Shown in pieces: positions 1 to 11,560 of a stretch of DNA of 64,000 nt. Under the pieces are notes generated by a model. The model had not been told where the DNA came from. It saw nothing but the letters and a program-made list of their open reading frames with translations, and searched no databases. The stretch is from positions 56,484,312-56,548,311 of the forward strand of contig OZ024870.1 in NCBI GenBank assembly GCA_964017185.1, read 5' to 3'. The translations under genes were made by a program, and so were the position numbers. The DNA is from Rugalucina vietnamica. Lineage: Eukaryota; Mollusca; Bivalvia; Lucinida; Lucinidae. Numbering within the stretch: the first letter of the stretch is position 1; every line of letters begins with the position of its first letter.

Positions 1-683
1 TACTGTGGGGTTAAACCGGTTTTACTGGTCCTTACCTCACCCTCATCTTCTGCAGTGGTTCACAACATTTAGTTAGTTGTTCGGTCCTCGTGGTGAATCT
101 CTAACTAGTCAATGAATCAAACGAATAAATCATGATAATCACCCTGATGAATCAAGAACGAGGACTCAACAGATTCAGTAAGCTGCCCGACGATGGAGAT
201 CCCTGGGCGCCGAATAATTTACTGAAGCCCGGAGCAAAAAAAAAACCACACCAGTTGAACCAACAAACAAGAAGCTCAGGCCCCAACCGACTATCATGAA
301 TAGCTTTATGTTGGGGCCATCATAGAGTCTGACGCCCGACCCACTGGCGTGTAATTCAAGAAGGCAGCAAAGTTATCAACTATGATTAGGTTAAAAACTA
401 AGCATGCAGACTGTCGCATAAAATTCAAGTTATAACCTATTCGTCTGTACCGTGTTATGATTTTTCTTAATTGAAAAGAAAAATCATACTTTCCTGTAAG
501 TTTCTTAAATTTGTAAACCAATTTACCATTAAATTCTGGTTCCGAAAGGCCCTCACGTAAAAGCGTCGTTAGACCAACATTAAATTTGGAAATCAACTCA
601 TAGTGTCTGCGATAAAATTTAGAAAATGTTTTTCGAAGTTTATGATACCGATAGCCCTGCTGGAGAAGTTCGGCTGTTAACAT
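1..683 (-). mobile_element. 3' end of a 5'-truncated retroelement (copy 1)
   Basis: The minus strand encodes about 125 residues (stop at 306) of the C-terminal tail of a retroelement polyprotein. Recognisable pieces are QGYRYHKLRKTFSKFYRRH, then RYRRIGYNLN, and the terminal GRASDSMMAPT. The non-coding tail that follows (1-305) is shared with the copy at 16386-17645 and includes the landmarks CCCAGGGATCTCC and CTGCAGAAG. The window edge cuts the 3' tail. Homology stops near 683, so the copy is 5' truncated, as is usual for target-primed retrotransposition. The class (LINE or Penelope-like) cannot be decided because no reverse transcriptase core is present. The reading frame is open but is only a fragment. 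Confidence 0.7.
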
Positions 684-1189
684 TTATTTTGCGCGTTGAA
701 GTCTGCTACATGATTGCAGACTCTAGCAAACCTAATAAGTTGGGAAATGTATACACCATACGAAGCACGGCGAGGAACGTCACCATCCAAAAACGGAAAA
801 TTTACTATATCAAAATGTCATCGCGTATATCATAAATCTTGGAAGAATCAAATCCATTTGCAATAGAATGATTTATCATTCAATGCGACTGTCCAACTAG
901 TAAAATAAGCATCAGGTCTCGATAAAACAACTCGAATCTGGATGACGTTAGCGATAATTGCGTGAACGCCATTCAGGCGCGGATATATCCAAATCAACAC
1001 GCAAATTGGCTCAATTCTGACGAACACACGCACATACATGTACATGTATATGACATGCAAGCACTTTTTTATCGATCCAATGTCATATCCACCCGTGGTT
1101 CATACGTACATTTATACTGATCAAAAAGGAAACTAATCACGCGATCAGCTCCAAACCTGCATCTCACTGAGTTATAAGCTGCTACAATA

Positions 1190-1284
1190 CATGCAACATC
1201 GAGATCTTCATGCAACATCGAGATCTTCATGCAACATCGAGATATTCATCCAACATCGAGCTCTTCATGCAACATCGAGATCTA
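1190..1284 (+). repeat. 19-bp tandem repeat, five copies
   Basis: Five head-to-tail copies of CATGCAACATCGAGATCTT, the third and fourth with one to three changes. The right copy of the surrounding duplicate lacks it, so it expanded or inserted after the duplication. Confidence 0.9.
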
Positions 1285-2013
1285 CAACACGTCCTACACA
1301 TTCATCGTAGAAATCTAGTCATTTTCGACGGTCATTCTGCTCTTGCTCTGATTTGATTATAACAGTATAAATTAAATTTCGGTGTCAGACTTAAGGTTCG
1401 CAGCTTTGGATCGTATATCGTATCAGATCCTAGTACTGTACAGGTATATGCGATTATGTTGAACGAGTGTTCCCTTATAAGAGCACTCATAATCCAACAT
1501 TGCTAAATTTGGCTTGTCGTTGATGTGGCGCAGTACCAAAACGTCATGGGAAAATTATTTACATGCTTTAATTTAGAAACAACAATATAAAAATGCTAAA
1601 AAATAAAAAAAATAATCACATTTACAGCCGCCGGAAGCAAGCATCATTTACCGACTCTGAATACATATATGCCATATATGTGCTCCTTTCAACACCTCAA
1701 TTAAAATGCAAAATTATGCCTTAATTAAATTAATTCATGAACATTTACTCAAGTTACCATTTTGTCAACTGAGACGTGAGCAAATAAAGGATCAGGGAAT
1801 ATTTCTTTAGTGAGATTGCCCAAGAAAATTTGAAAATCTCAAGTTCCAGGCACTTAAATGAAGTTTACTGCAGTGGCAAAATAAGTGTCTATTGTATTTA
1901 GACATGTAATGTTGAAGGTAAGTCGAGAAGTGACTTCTTTAAAAATTGGACAAAATCTTTGAATTTAATAAAGGATCATATAGGAAATTAGGAAACTTTT
2001 TATAAGTCCATGT

Positions 2014-2090
2014 CCCCCCCTTGCCTGATCACAACTGTATTTTTGTAAATGGCATATTATATCAAAATGTCATGTTTGGCAAGGGGGGGG
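2014..2090. repeat. Poly-C/poly-G hairpin conserved in both duplicates
   Basis: A C-run followed by TTGCC at 2014-2025 is inverted at 2078-2090 as GGCAA plus a G-run, giving a stem with a loop of about 50 bases. The same hairpin is kept at 8653-8746 in the duplicate segment, where the arms pair over about 16 bases (CCCCCCTTGCCCAA). Confidence 0.65.
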
Positions 2091-5000
2091 GAGGCTGTCA
2101 AAAAGCCCCAAAACGGATAAATAGGCTCAGCTCAATTATTTGTAATGTACAAAGGTTATCGAAATAAACTGTAAAAGTGTTTTCTACCTGAATGAACAGA
2201 CTATCTGTCCTATCTTTAACAGGTATACACAAAGTATACACGTTATAATGCATATAAATATACAGTGCAAAATATGCTTCTCAATTGTGATGGTTTATGT
2301 TTTATTTGAGATATGCGTCGGCGGACTTCAAACCTTATGTTACTTCAGCACCACACAACTGTTGGTTTTACCTTCATTTGGTACATGCAAGCAATTGTCC
2401 GAAGAACACCCCTAATGTCTACACAACACATGGAGTCACTGTTCAAAGTGAAAGTTGCTTATTTTTTTTGCATTGTATATTTAAGGTACAGGTTTTTGCA
2501 AAAGTGATGAACAGTGTTATTTAGAATGATAAATAAGATAAAATGATGTGCCTGTTATTCGTGCATAAATAGTTTCCACCCAAAATTTTAGGTTGCAATA
2601 AGTCTACTGTAGTATTTTCTTGATAAATTATGGCAAAAAAGTTGTTTTCTGACAAAATAATGTTTTGAAAAAATCTGACCCCCCCCTTTTGACACAGATT
2701 TATGGTGCAGGTGTGTAACACCAAGGGGTTGTCACCATGTTGTTGCATTTACCAAACCTTTCATTTTATGGAGAATACAACAGATATTCTATAAGATTAA
2801 CACAGAAGCTGCCAGAAACACTCAAACTTTGGGCGGAAAACCTATATAGTTTTCCCAGATCCTTTAAATTAAATTTGGTCACATCGTAAATAATAATTAC
2901 TAATAAAATTCTATTTGTTCCCTGCTTGTACGCACAGACAAGCTTAACAATCCGGCTATTTAAAATCTGTTTTCCAAATTGGCAAGATCCTAAGCAAATA
3001 CCTGCGTTACTTCAGTTGCTAATTTAATCCCGAAACTTAAGCGAACCATCCGATGCGAAACTTTGGATCCAAACTTCGGAACATTATCCAAAGTCTGAAC
3101 GATATTAAAAAATCAAATACTGATGAACATTGTCGGACGATTACTGACTTTTCATGTTTACTATGACTTTAACCAAGCAATACATCAAACAAGCAAGAAC
3201 AACTTATTCGATTCTGAGCAGGTTTAAGTTGGTCCGAAAGACAAACGGAAGCCATTTAACTGCAAGATAAACCTTATTTTTAACACTAAGGAAAGCAGGA
3301 TGAAAGTGCGAGAAAAACAGCTTATCTCGCCGAACGTCTCGTATAGAACGCCTTATACAAGAGCATGTCATTTCGACCTTGCCTCGAGAAAGTTGAATAT
3401 TCTAATCGTAATAATCATGGCGCAAATAAGCTGTGATTACCCCTAAGAAGATTGACGTATTAAGCTTGTTTCATTAAAACTACACATAATCTTTTTTTAA
3501 TATATCCTTCAGTCAATTTTGAATAAATACAAGCTTGTATCCCTGCTTGTATGCAACTTGCAATTCAGTTTATGTCTGGCCCGGAGAAAGGTTTCTTTTC
3601 ATGATGCTACTCATTTATTTCAACTGTCATTTCATATTGCTTACTGTCTGGCAGTATCTCCATACTAAGTCTGAGGCTTTAGCTTACTTAATTGCGTATA
3701 GATGAAGACTGTTGAAAGGATGCATCAACTTTCTCGTTAGCATCGTTTGTAGTTTTTTCTTATATATCTGTGACGGTTTAGTAGAAAATGACGTTTTTGT
3801 TTAATACGTGGATGTACACTGCTCAATATGTATAGAAACGCTATAAGGACAGTTTCCGAAAAGATAATATCATATGACTTCTAACAAACTGGAAGTATTG
3901 AATCGTTTACCATCGCAATATACAAGATTGCATGTTTCGTAACGAAATTCACTTGTGGAATATGGGCGAAACACATTTATTAGCTGGTTTCTTTTATACT
4001 ATTCTATCGCAATATTCTTTAAGAGTATATGTCTTTGAATACACGTCCTACGGATGTATTTTGTAACATGTGTGGGGTTTTTTGAGAGCAGTAAATCCTT
4101 TTCAAAGGTAGCACCAAAGCAACGAATATTCTGTCAATCATTTTCAATAAACTTTGAAATAAACGTGAATTTGTGTTCAAAAATATTTTATAGCTTTTAT
4201 AGCTTCTGATAGCTGCTTCCCCTAAGAAGATACATGTAATTATGACTTGAGTTCCGTTTGATTGCTTTCTTAATGTAATAACATGGGATTAATGATTGAA
4301 TATTTTATTTATTTCTGCAAAAATATTGCATATAAAACTTCTGCTGATGCAACAACAACTTAAAGACCAAGCAAAAGAAGATTCGGACTGAAGTACATCA
4401 TGGCCGATAGTACAGAAATTGGAGAATATGTATACTATTCGTTTAGGAATAATTGGGTATTCCTGACGAACGTTTGCGTCCTTAGTCTTGCATTAGGCTT
4501 TCCGTCTTTGGCAAACGGCTGTAGTTCTCTCCAGTCTAAGAGGCTAAGCTTAATCATGAAATTATTTATCGGTGGTTTTATGTTTCGACGAACTTGAAGA
4601 GTTTATTTTTTTCATGGGCATTACTACCATTTACTTTGTTTCAAACATAGGTGAGTCTTCCAAGTTGTACATATGCAATAGTTACTGACCCGGTTCTAGT
4701 TTCCCACAGTCAGTTATCTAGATTCTCATTATCGCTGTATTCCTGGATACATATCATTCTGTAATCAGAAAAAAAAAATGATTTCTTCATTTCTCTTTTT
4801 TTTTTGCCATTCACCATCAGTTTAGTGTTATTCCGAAGCATTTGCAATTATAATATTTAAGTTTTTATTGTTGTTGTTGTTGAGCTAGGTATTTACATAT
4901 CACACATAAACATCTATCATAATCAGTAGAATGTAGACGGAACTTTGGGATAGAGTCGTATTTTATTTGACCACAGTAGCAAAACTCTAATGAAACTTGA

Positions 5001-5327
5001 ACGCACGGTTCCATTTATTCCAAACAAGCGGTTCCTGAATTTAACATTTCCATGTCATTGCCAATGGCTCTTTTAATTTGCCTTCGTCAACAAACAATTA
5101 ATCAACATGCTCTTAATCTTCTAGTAAGACGTCAGATTTTCTGGGGCGGAATGTTGTGAATATCACAAGCAAGATCAATTAAATGCTTCCACGAAAATGT
5201 TGTATTCAAATGTATAAGATAAAGTGTTAGCCAACGCAGTTTTATTGGTTCTGTTAACATCTGCATACTGTCATATATAACACACCTTTCAGTCACTGTG
5301 GCTTATTTTACCACATTATAAAAACAA

Positions 5328-5505
5328 GCCCATGCAATATATAAACTTTTCTGAAGCTGTAAAAGTTGAAGCAGTTCAGTTGAGAAAGTTTGGTTGCTTT
5401 CCTGTTTTTGCTCAAAACATTGATTGTGGAAATCTACCCCTGTACACCCCGCAGTTTTACTATATAAAAGTGGTGTATAAGGGGGACATGTTATCGTGAT
5501 GAGAT
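5328..5505 (-). mobile_element. MITE family B copy, internally deleted
   Basis: Matches the family B ends (CCCATGCAATATATA on one side, GGGGGACATG on the other), the TTTTACTATATAAAAGTGG segment and the TTTTTGCTCAAAACAT core arm. The second arm of the core palindrome is missing. Confidence 0.6.
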
Positions 5506-5699
5506 AGCTTGTGGTTCAGAAACGCAAGAATGCTAAACTTTTGGCGAGGACTATAGTGTAAATGTTCTGACATATTTACATAACAAATGGTTGTTTGAGC
5601 TAACAATGTATACACTTCAAGCAGACACACTTTGTTCTCCATATTCATGCTGCTTATCAGTTTGAAAACAGTATGAAGCAATAAAGAACCTGTTTATGT

Positions 5700-7130
5700 T
5701 CTCGTTTCGCTGATACAGTTATCTCAGGTGTACATCATCCAAGAATGGATAAGAGATTTTTCAACTAAACTTAAAGTAACGAAGATTTCGTATCAAATAA
5801 TAGACCTAACTAGTTCTTCGTAGTGTTCTTTAAGTCGGTCTATCGAACAGTAAGTACTTAACGATCAACGTACGTGTACCAGACGTGATTGAAACTTGGA
5901 CAAAGAAGTATGTAACTGCAAAGTGATTTTGATATGTACATTTTCATTTTCTCACACAATTTTAAGATGATAAATTACTAATAACTGCCTCAGATACCAA
6001 AACCCTATATTGGATCCGTGTTTATCTACGCTAATTACATGTAATCATTAATAAATTCAAAATATAGCAACTTGCATATACAATAGTCTTATTTTGATAA
6101 AAGTTTTAATTTGAAATCCTCTTTCATTTTAGATTGTAAAACATTGTCAATATCGCATTATTAATTAGGTATGCGTGTACGTATATGGCTAAACCAGCCA
6201 AAGTTCTTGTTATATAATGACTCTGACATGGGTAAAATATATTTTATATACCACTTTCACTTTCTTTAGTGTAAGACATAAATATAAACGATGCTGTCTA
6301 TATGAACTTTGAATCGATTCACAGACGACAGGTTTTGGAAAACATTTGCAATTACTGCACCAAATACCGACAAAGCCTCCATTAATACCACTGCATAAGA
6401 CTGACTTCAAGCTCGAGAAATACGTTTTCATCTGTCACTTTATATTGCTGTCTGTCTGCTGGGCTCTGTGATAAGCTCTAAGCTTAACTTAGTAATTGGT
6501 TTGCTATGAATCACAGACCATCGCAGCATTTAAACGACATAAGCATAACCAAAAGTTAATGTTTTGAAGAAACAGAATTACAGAAATTCGTACAATCATA
6601 TAAAATTTGAATCCGTGTAACCCTGAATTGTCATCTTTATATCTCGCAACGTTGAAAAATATGGAGTATCCTGCTTAACTCGCTACCAAAATTTGCATTA
6701 GAGTGCATTAGTGTCCGCCTGTCCGTCCGTCCGTAATTGCTTCGTTTCCACTCTTTGGCTTGAATATTTCGCAGGATGTTTTAAAAAACTTTCTATAAGA
6801 GTAAGTGTTGATATCTGGAAGGAAAGGTTTGAGATTGTAGATAGATTTTGTGACCCTTAATTGCTATAAATAATTCGAATTCCACTTTCTATCTATAACA
6901 TCTTTTAATCAGTTGAAAGGAAGACCATTATGGTTTTCAAATAGTTGTATTTTGTTAAAGAATACATACGTATATATAACTGAATGATGAAATATTATCG
7001 AAAGAAATAAAACCTGCTTGGTACTAGTAACTGATAATTATAAGATCACTTATTTATCCCAAAGTTCAGCCTCATGTAATACACTGCCAATTTGCTCATT
7101 ATCTTTATATTGCTCGATACTTACATTACG
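5700..7130. other. AT-rich sequence, no gene seen
   Basis: No open frame has the composition or motifs of a known protein and no splice-consistent exon chain was found. The only local structure is a short GTCC repeat near 6720. Confidence 0.5.
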
Positions 7131-7135
7131 AAATC

Positions 7136-7396
7136 TTGCCCATGCAATATATAGAGATTTTTTGAGCTTTAAAAACTGAAAATTTTCAGCTGAAAAATTA
7201 TGATATTTTTCTTATTTTTGCTCAAAACATACATTGCGGGTACACGTTAGAACCGCCTCAGCTTCTAACGAGTACCCACAATGTATGTTTTGGAGCAAAA
7301 ATAAGAAAAATAGGTTTACCCCTGCATACCCCAGTTTTGCTATATAAAAGTGGGGTTCAAAGGGGTATACATTACACAGGCATGTTTTCCTGATGT
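7136..7396 (-). mobile_element. MITE family B copy, near full length
   Basis: Carries both end regions (CCCATGCAATATATAGAG and GGCATGTTTTCCTGATG) and a core inverted repeat in which TTATTTTTGCTCAAAACATA at about 7211 is mirrored by ATGTATGTTTTGGAGCAAAA at about 7280. The centre is TTAGAACCGCCTCAGCTTC. No coding capacity. Confidence 0.8.
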
Positions 7397-7854
7397 AAAT
7401 CTGTTATAAGACAAGATTCCTGATTTCCTCTTTTCACTTTCTTTTTAGCCGCAGATCAAAACTTCCACCAATTTAGGTTGCGCCAATCTAAGACATGTAC
7501 ATGCATGTGTCAGCCTCGACGACTTAGGATCACTCAAATATACATGTGTTCCATCAGTGACTGCCAAACAAATGGTCTTTATTTTCTCCAGTGACTTAAA
7601 ATGAACATGATCGGACTTTGCCGACACACACATAGACATAATCAACTTTCACCTCAAATCAAAACACTGTTTCCCAACTAGGCGGCTTATTAGCACTAAA
7701 TCAACACTTAAAGAACTAAGCTGAACAATTTTGTAAGTATAATAGTAGAAATCGATTAACAAGTGGCGGAGGTTCGCAACATTATCAACAGTCAACAAGA
7801 ACAGAACCAGAATTGATATCAAGTAATCGAAATGCAAATTGAGCCGACGCTCAA

Positions 7855-8000
7855 GAAAACAAACAACCTGTATAATGCGAAAACAAAGACGCAGATCAAC
7901 TATGTAGTAACTGCACAGCTGATCTTCGCCTTTGTTTTCTCTACACGGATAGTATGATTCCCCTTCTTTTTTAATCCCGAATTGTTGGTTTTCTCATGCG
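7855..8000 (+). mobile_element. MITE family A copy, internally deleted
   Basis: Shows the family A hairpin (GCGAAAACAAAGACGCAGAT against CTTCGCCTTTGTTTTCTC) and the right end AATTGTTGGTTTTCTCATG. The middle block with the TGTGTCAGACCTG motif is missing. Confidence 0.65.
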
Positions 8001-9595
8001 AATGCTTAATTTGTATCTGCTCACTTGATGCTTTTGTTGCTTCAACAGTTCAACGGTAGACAGATGGCCATACGGAGTGCTTGTGCACAGGCGATGAATG
8101 TGTAATTGTAATTGTACATCAAATACCAAGTACGAGAATTTCGGTTTACCATTCAATGCGACGAATGCGACTGTCCCTACTAGCAATACGGATAATGGCA
8201 GCGCGGATTACTTTCAACATTAATCGACTCGCTAATTGGCTCAATTCTGACGAACGCACGGACATATCTGACATTGCAACCACTCTTACATCGATCTAAT
8301 GTCACATCAACCCGAGGTCCATACGTACATGTACACACATATATATTGATCGGTCGACAACTTCAACACTTCACATACCATTAAATGTTGACCCTGTTTT
8401 TTCACCAAGCAATACATCAAACAAACAAAGGTTTTCGGAAGATTTCTTTTGTGAAATGCCCAAGAAATTTTCAAAATCTCACGTACCAGGGACTGTAATG
8501 ACGTTTATTGCAGTCGAAAATTAGTTTCTATTGTATTTAGGCAGGTAATGTTTTGTGTTATCTCAAGCAGAGACTTCTTTAAAAATTGGACAAAATCTTT
8601 GAATTTAATATAGCATCATATAGGAAATAGGAAACCTTTTATAAGACCATGTTCCCCCCCCTTGCCCAACCAAAATATTTTGAACACAACTGTAATTTTG
8701 TAAATGACATATTATATCCAAATGCCATGTTTGGGCAAGGGGGGGAAGGCTGTCAAAAATCCCCAAAACCAATAAATGGGCTCAGGTCCATTATTTGTAA
8801 TTCACCAAGGCTATGGAAATATACTGTATATGTATGTTCTACCTGAATGAACAGACTGACTGTCCTATTTTAACAGGTATACACAAAGTGTAGACTTATA
8901 ATGCATATAGATATACTGTGCAAAATATGTATATCAATATTTGATGGTTTATGTTTTATGCCTAGGTCACACTAACGCTTACGGATGCCGCGGATAGTTG
9001 CGAATACTATACGTAGCGATCCGCAGAATTTTGTGGGCGGGGCTAACGGTTCTTAATGAATTTATTACCTTTAAATACGAATAAATACGGGAAGTTCAGG
9101 AAAGATACGGACACGTTCGAAGATAGTTACGGATAAATTCGAATACATACGGTTAAGATACTTGACTACATACCTTTCGATACCATCTGTTACTTTTAGA
9201 TACAGACATACACTTTCAGATACGTAATGTTGCGTTTTCTTGCGTAAATAACGGTGAAATTTGATGCAAGAAAACGCAGATTTTAGTCAAACTACAGTCA
9301 CACTAGCACATCCGGATGCTGCGGACGCTGCGGACTGACCTTTCGTATCTATCCGTCATATCCGTAACAATTCGTATCTTTTCCGTATATGTTCGTATCT
9401 TAACGTATTATATATGCAAGTCCGATTCCATCCGCGCCCAAATTTTGAAAAAAGTCAAAAATTGGGCACGGATGAAACATCCGTAATAGTACGTAATGAC
9501 ATGTAAATGAAGGCGTTGATTCGAATCTTTCCGTATCTAAACCGTAACACAAACGTATCTACACCGTAAATGAACGCATCAACCAACAATCATAT

Positions 9596-10967
9596 GGGGT
9601 GCCGTTTTACTATCTATTCCCTATTCATGGATATCCATAATTCATTTTGGATATCCAAAAGTCATTTCTGGATACTTAAAATCGATTTATGAATATCCTT
9701 AATTCGTCTGAATATTGGATATCCATTAATTGATTTTAGGATATCCTAAAATCGAACTATGGATATCCTAAAATACAATCCTATTTTTGGATATCCATAA
9801 TTCGATTTAAGGATATTATAAAATCGGGCTAATATTGGATATCCATAATTCGATTTATGGATATCCATAAATGAGTTATGGATGTACTTCAATAGAACTG
9901 TATTTTAGGATATCCATTATTTAAGGATATCCTTAAATCACAAAAAATGATGTACGTGCCTATGGGTGCCATTTTACTATTTATTCCCTATTTTTGGATA
10001 TCCATAATTCATTTAAGGATATCCATAATTTATTTATGGATATCCTTTATTCATTTATGGATATCCTTAAATAACTAAGGATATCCATTAACATTTTTGG
10101 ATATCCTAAAATGAATTATGGATATCCATAATGAATTATAGATAGCCTGAAATGAATTATGGATATCCTTATTTTTTTCGATATCCAAAATTTATTTTTG
10201 GACATTCATAATTCTTTTTTGGATATCCATAATTCATTTTGGATATCCTAAAATCAATTTAAGGATATCCTAAATTCATCTGAATATTGGATATCCATAA
10301 ATAGATTGAGCATATCCTAAAACCGAACTATGAATATCCTTAAATACAATCCTATTTTTGGATATCCATAATTCGATTTAAGGATATCCTAAAATCGGGC
10401 TAATATTGGATATCCATAATTCGTTTTATGGATATCCATAAATGAGTTATGGATGTCCTTCAATAGGACTGTATTTAAGGATATCCATAATTAATTTAAG
10501 GATATCCTTAAATCACAAAAAAATGATGTACGTGCCTTTGGAGTGCCGTTTTACTATTTATTCCCTATTTTTGGATATCCATAATTTATTTAAGGATATT
10601 CATAATGTATTTATGGATATCCTTAATTCATTTATGAATATCCTACAATAATTAAGGATAAATCGAATTATGGATATCCAATATTAGCCTGATTTTAGGA
10701 TATCCTTAAATCGAATTATGGATATCCAAAAATAGGATTGTATTTAAGGATATCCATAATTCGATTATAGGATATCCTAAAATCAATTTATGGATATCCA
10801 ATATTCAGCCGAATTAAGGATATCCATAAATCGATTTTAGGATATCCAAAAAAGAATTATGGGTATCCAAAATGAATTATGGATATCCAAAAATGAATTT
10901 TGGACATCCAAAAATGAATTATGGATATCCATAAATAAATAGTAAATAAATAGTAAAACGGCACCCC
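9596..10967. repeat. GGATATCC palindrome array 1, in a fold-back unit
   Basis: GGGGTGCCGTTTTACTAT at 9596 is inverted at 10950-10967, so this block is an element inside the element. Between the ends lie about 40 exact copies of the self-complementary octamer GGATATCC, separated mostly by 12-14 AT-rich bases such as ATAATTCATTTA. The end sequence recurs internally near 9965 and 10540, pointing to internal duplication. Confidence 0.9.
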
Positions 10968-11119
10968 ATACGTGCCTGTGGGATATAATGATTTCTTCCT
11001 AGTCAGAGAATGGGGGCATCTGGTGTGGTTGAATTTACGTTGGCTTCCGTTTCGTTCAGTTTAAGTTAGCGCATGCGTATTACACGGAAAATATCATTAT
11101 GGAAAAGAAATATTTTTTA

Positions 11120-11560
11120 AAATGAATTATGGATATCCTAAAATCGAATTATGGATATCCTAAATTCAAGCTTATTTTTGGATATCCTAAAACACATTTA
11201 AGGATATCCTTAAATGAGCTGATTTGAGGATATCCATAATTCGATTTTTGGATATCCAAAAATCGAATTATGGATATCCATAATTCATCGTGATTTTTGG
11301 ATATCCAAAAATGTATTTAAGGATATCCATAATTCAATTATGGATATCCATAATTCATTTAAGGATATCCATAATTCATTTATGGATATCCATAATTCAT
11401 TTATGGATATCCATAATTCATTTATGGATATCCATAATTCATTTTAGAATATCCAAAAATATTGATGGATATCTTTAATTATTTTAGGATATCCATAAAT
11501 GAATTATGGATATCCATAAATGAATTATGGATATCCTTAAATAAATAAATTACCTGTATA
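11120..11560. repeat. GGATATCC palindrome array 2
   Basis: About 17 further exact GGATATCC octamers. From 11330 to 11440 the period is a regular 21 bp, which gives a heptapeptide repeat (HLWISII) if translated; that frame is an artefact of the repeat. It is separated from array 1 by about 150 bp of unique sequence. Confidence 0.9.

Larger units (their letters stand above)
830..5690. repeat. Segmental duplicate 1, left copy
   Basis: Blocks at 856-1110, 1785-2800 and 3220-5340 reappear in the same order and orientation at about 8140-8360, 8435-8960 plus 12171-12710, and 12740-15360, with many substitutions and small gaps. No protein gene is convincing here. One possible gene start survives: TATAAAA at 4331 followed by ATG at 4400 with a 65-codon frame. 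The matching ATG in the right copy (13951) reaches a stop after seven codons, so this looks like relic or non-coding sequence. Confidence 0.7.

Noticed and set aside
11290-11478. Open frame with HLWISII heptad repeats, and the minus-strand frame at 11479-11664
   Set aside because: Translation of the 21-bp GGATATCC array; no independent sign of coding.
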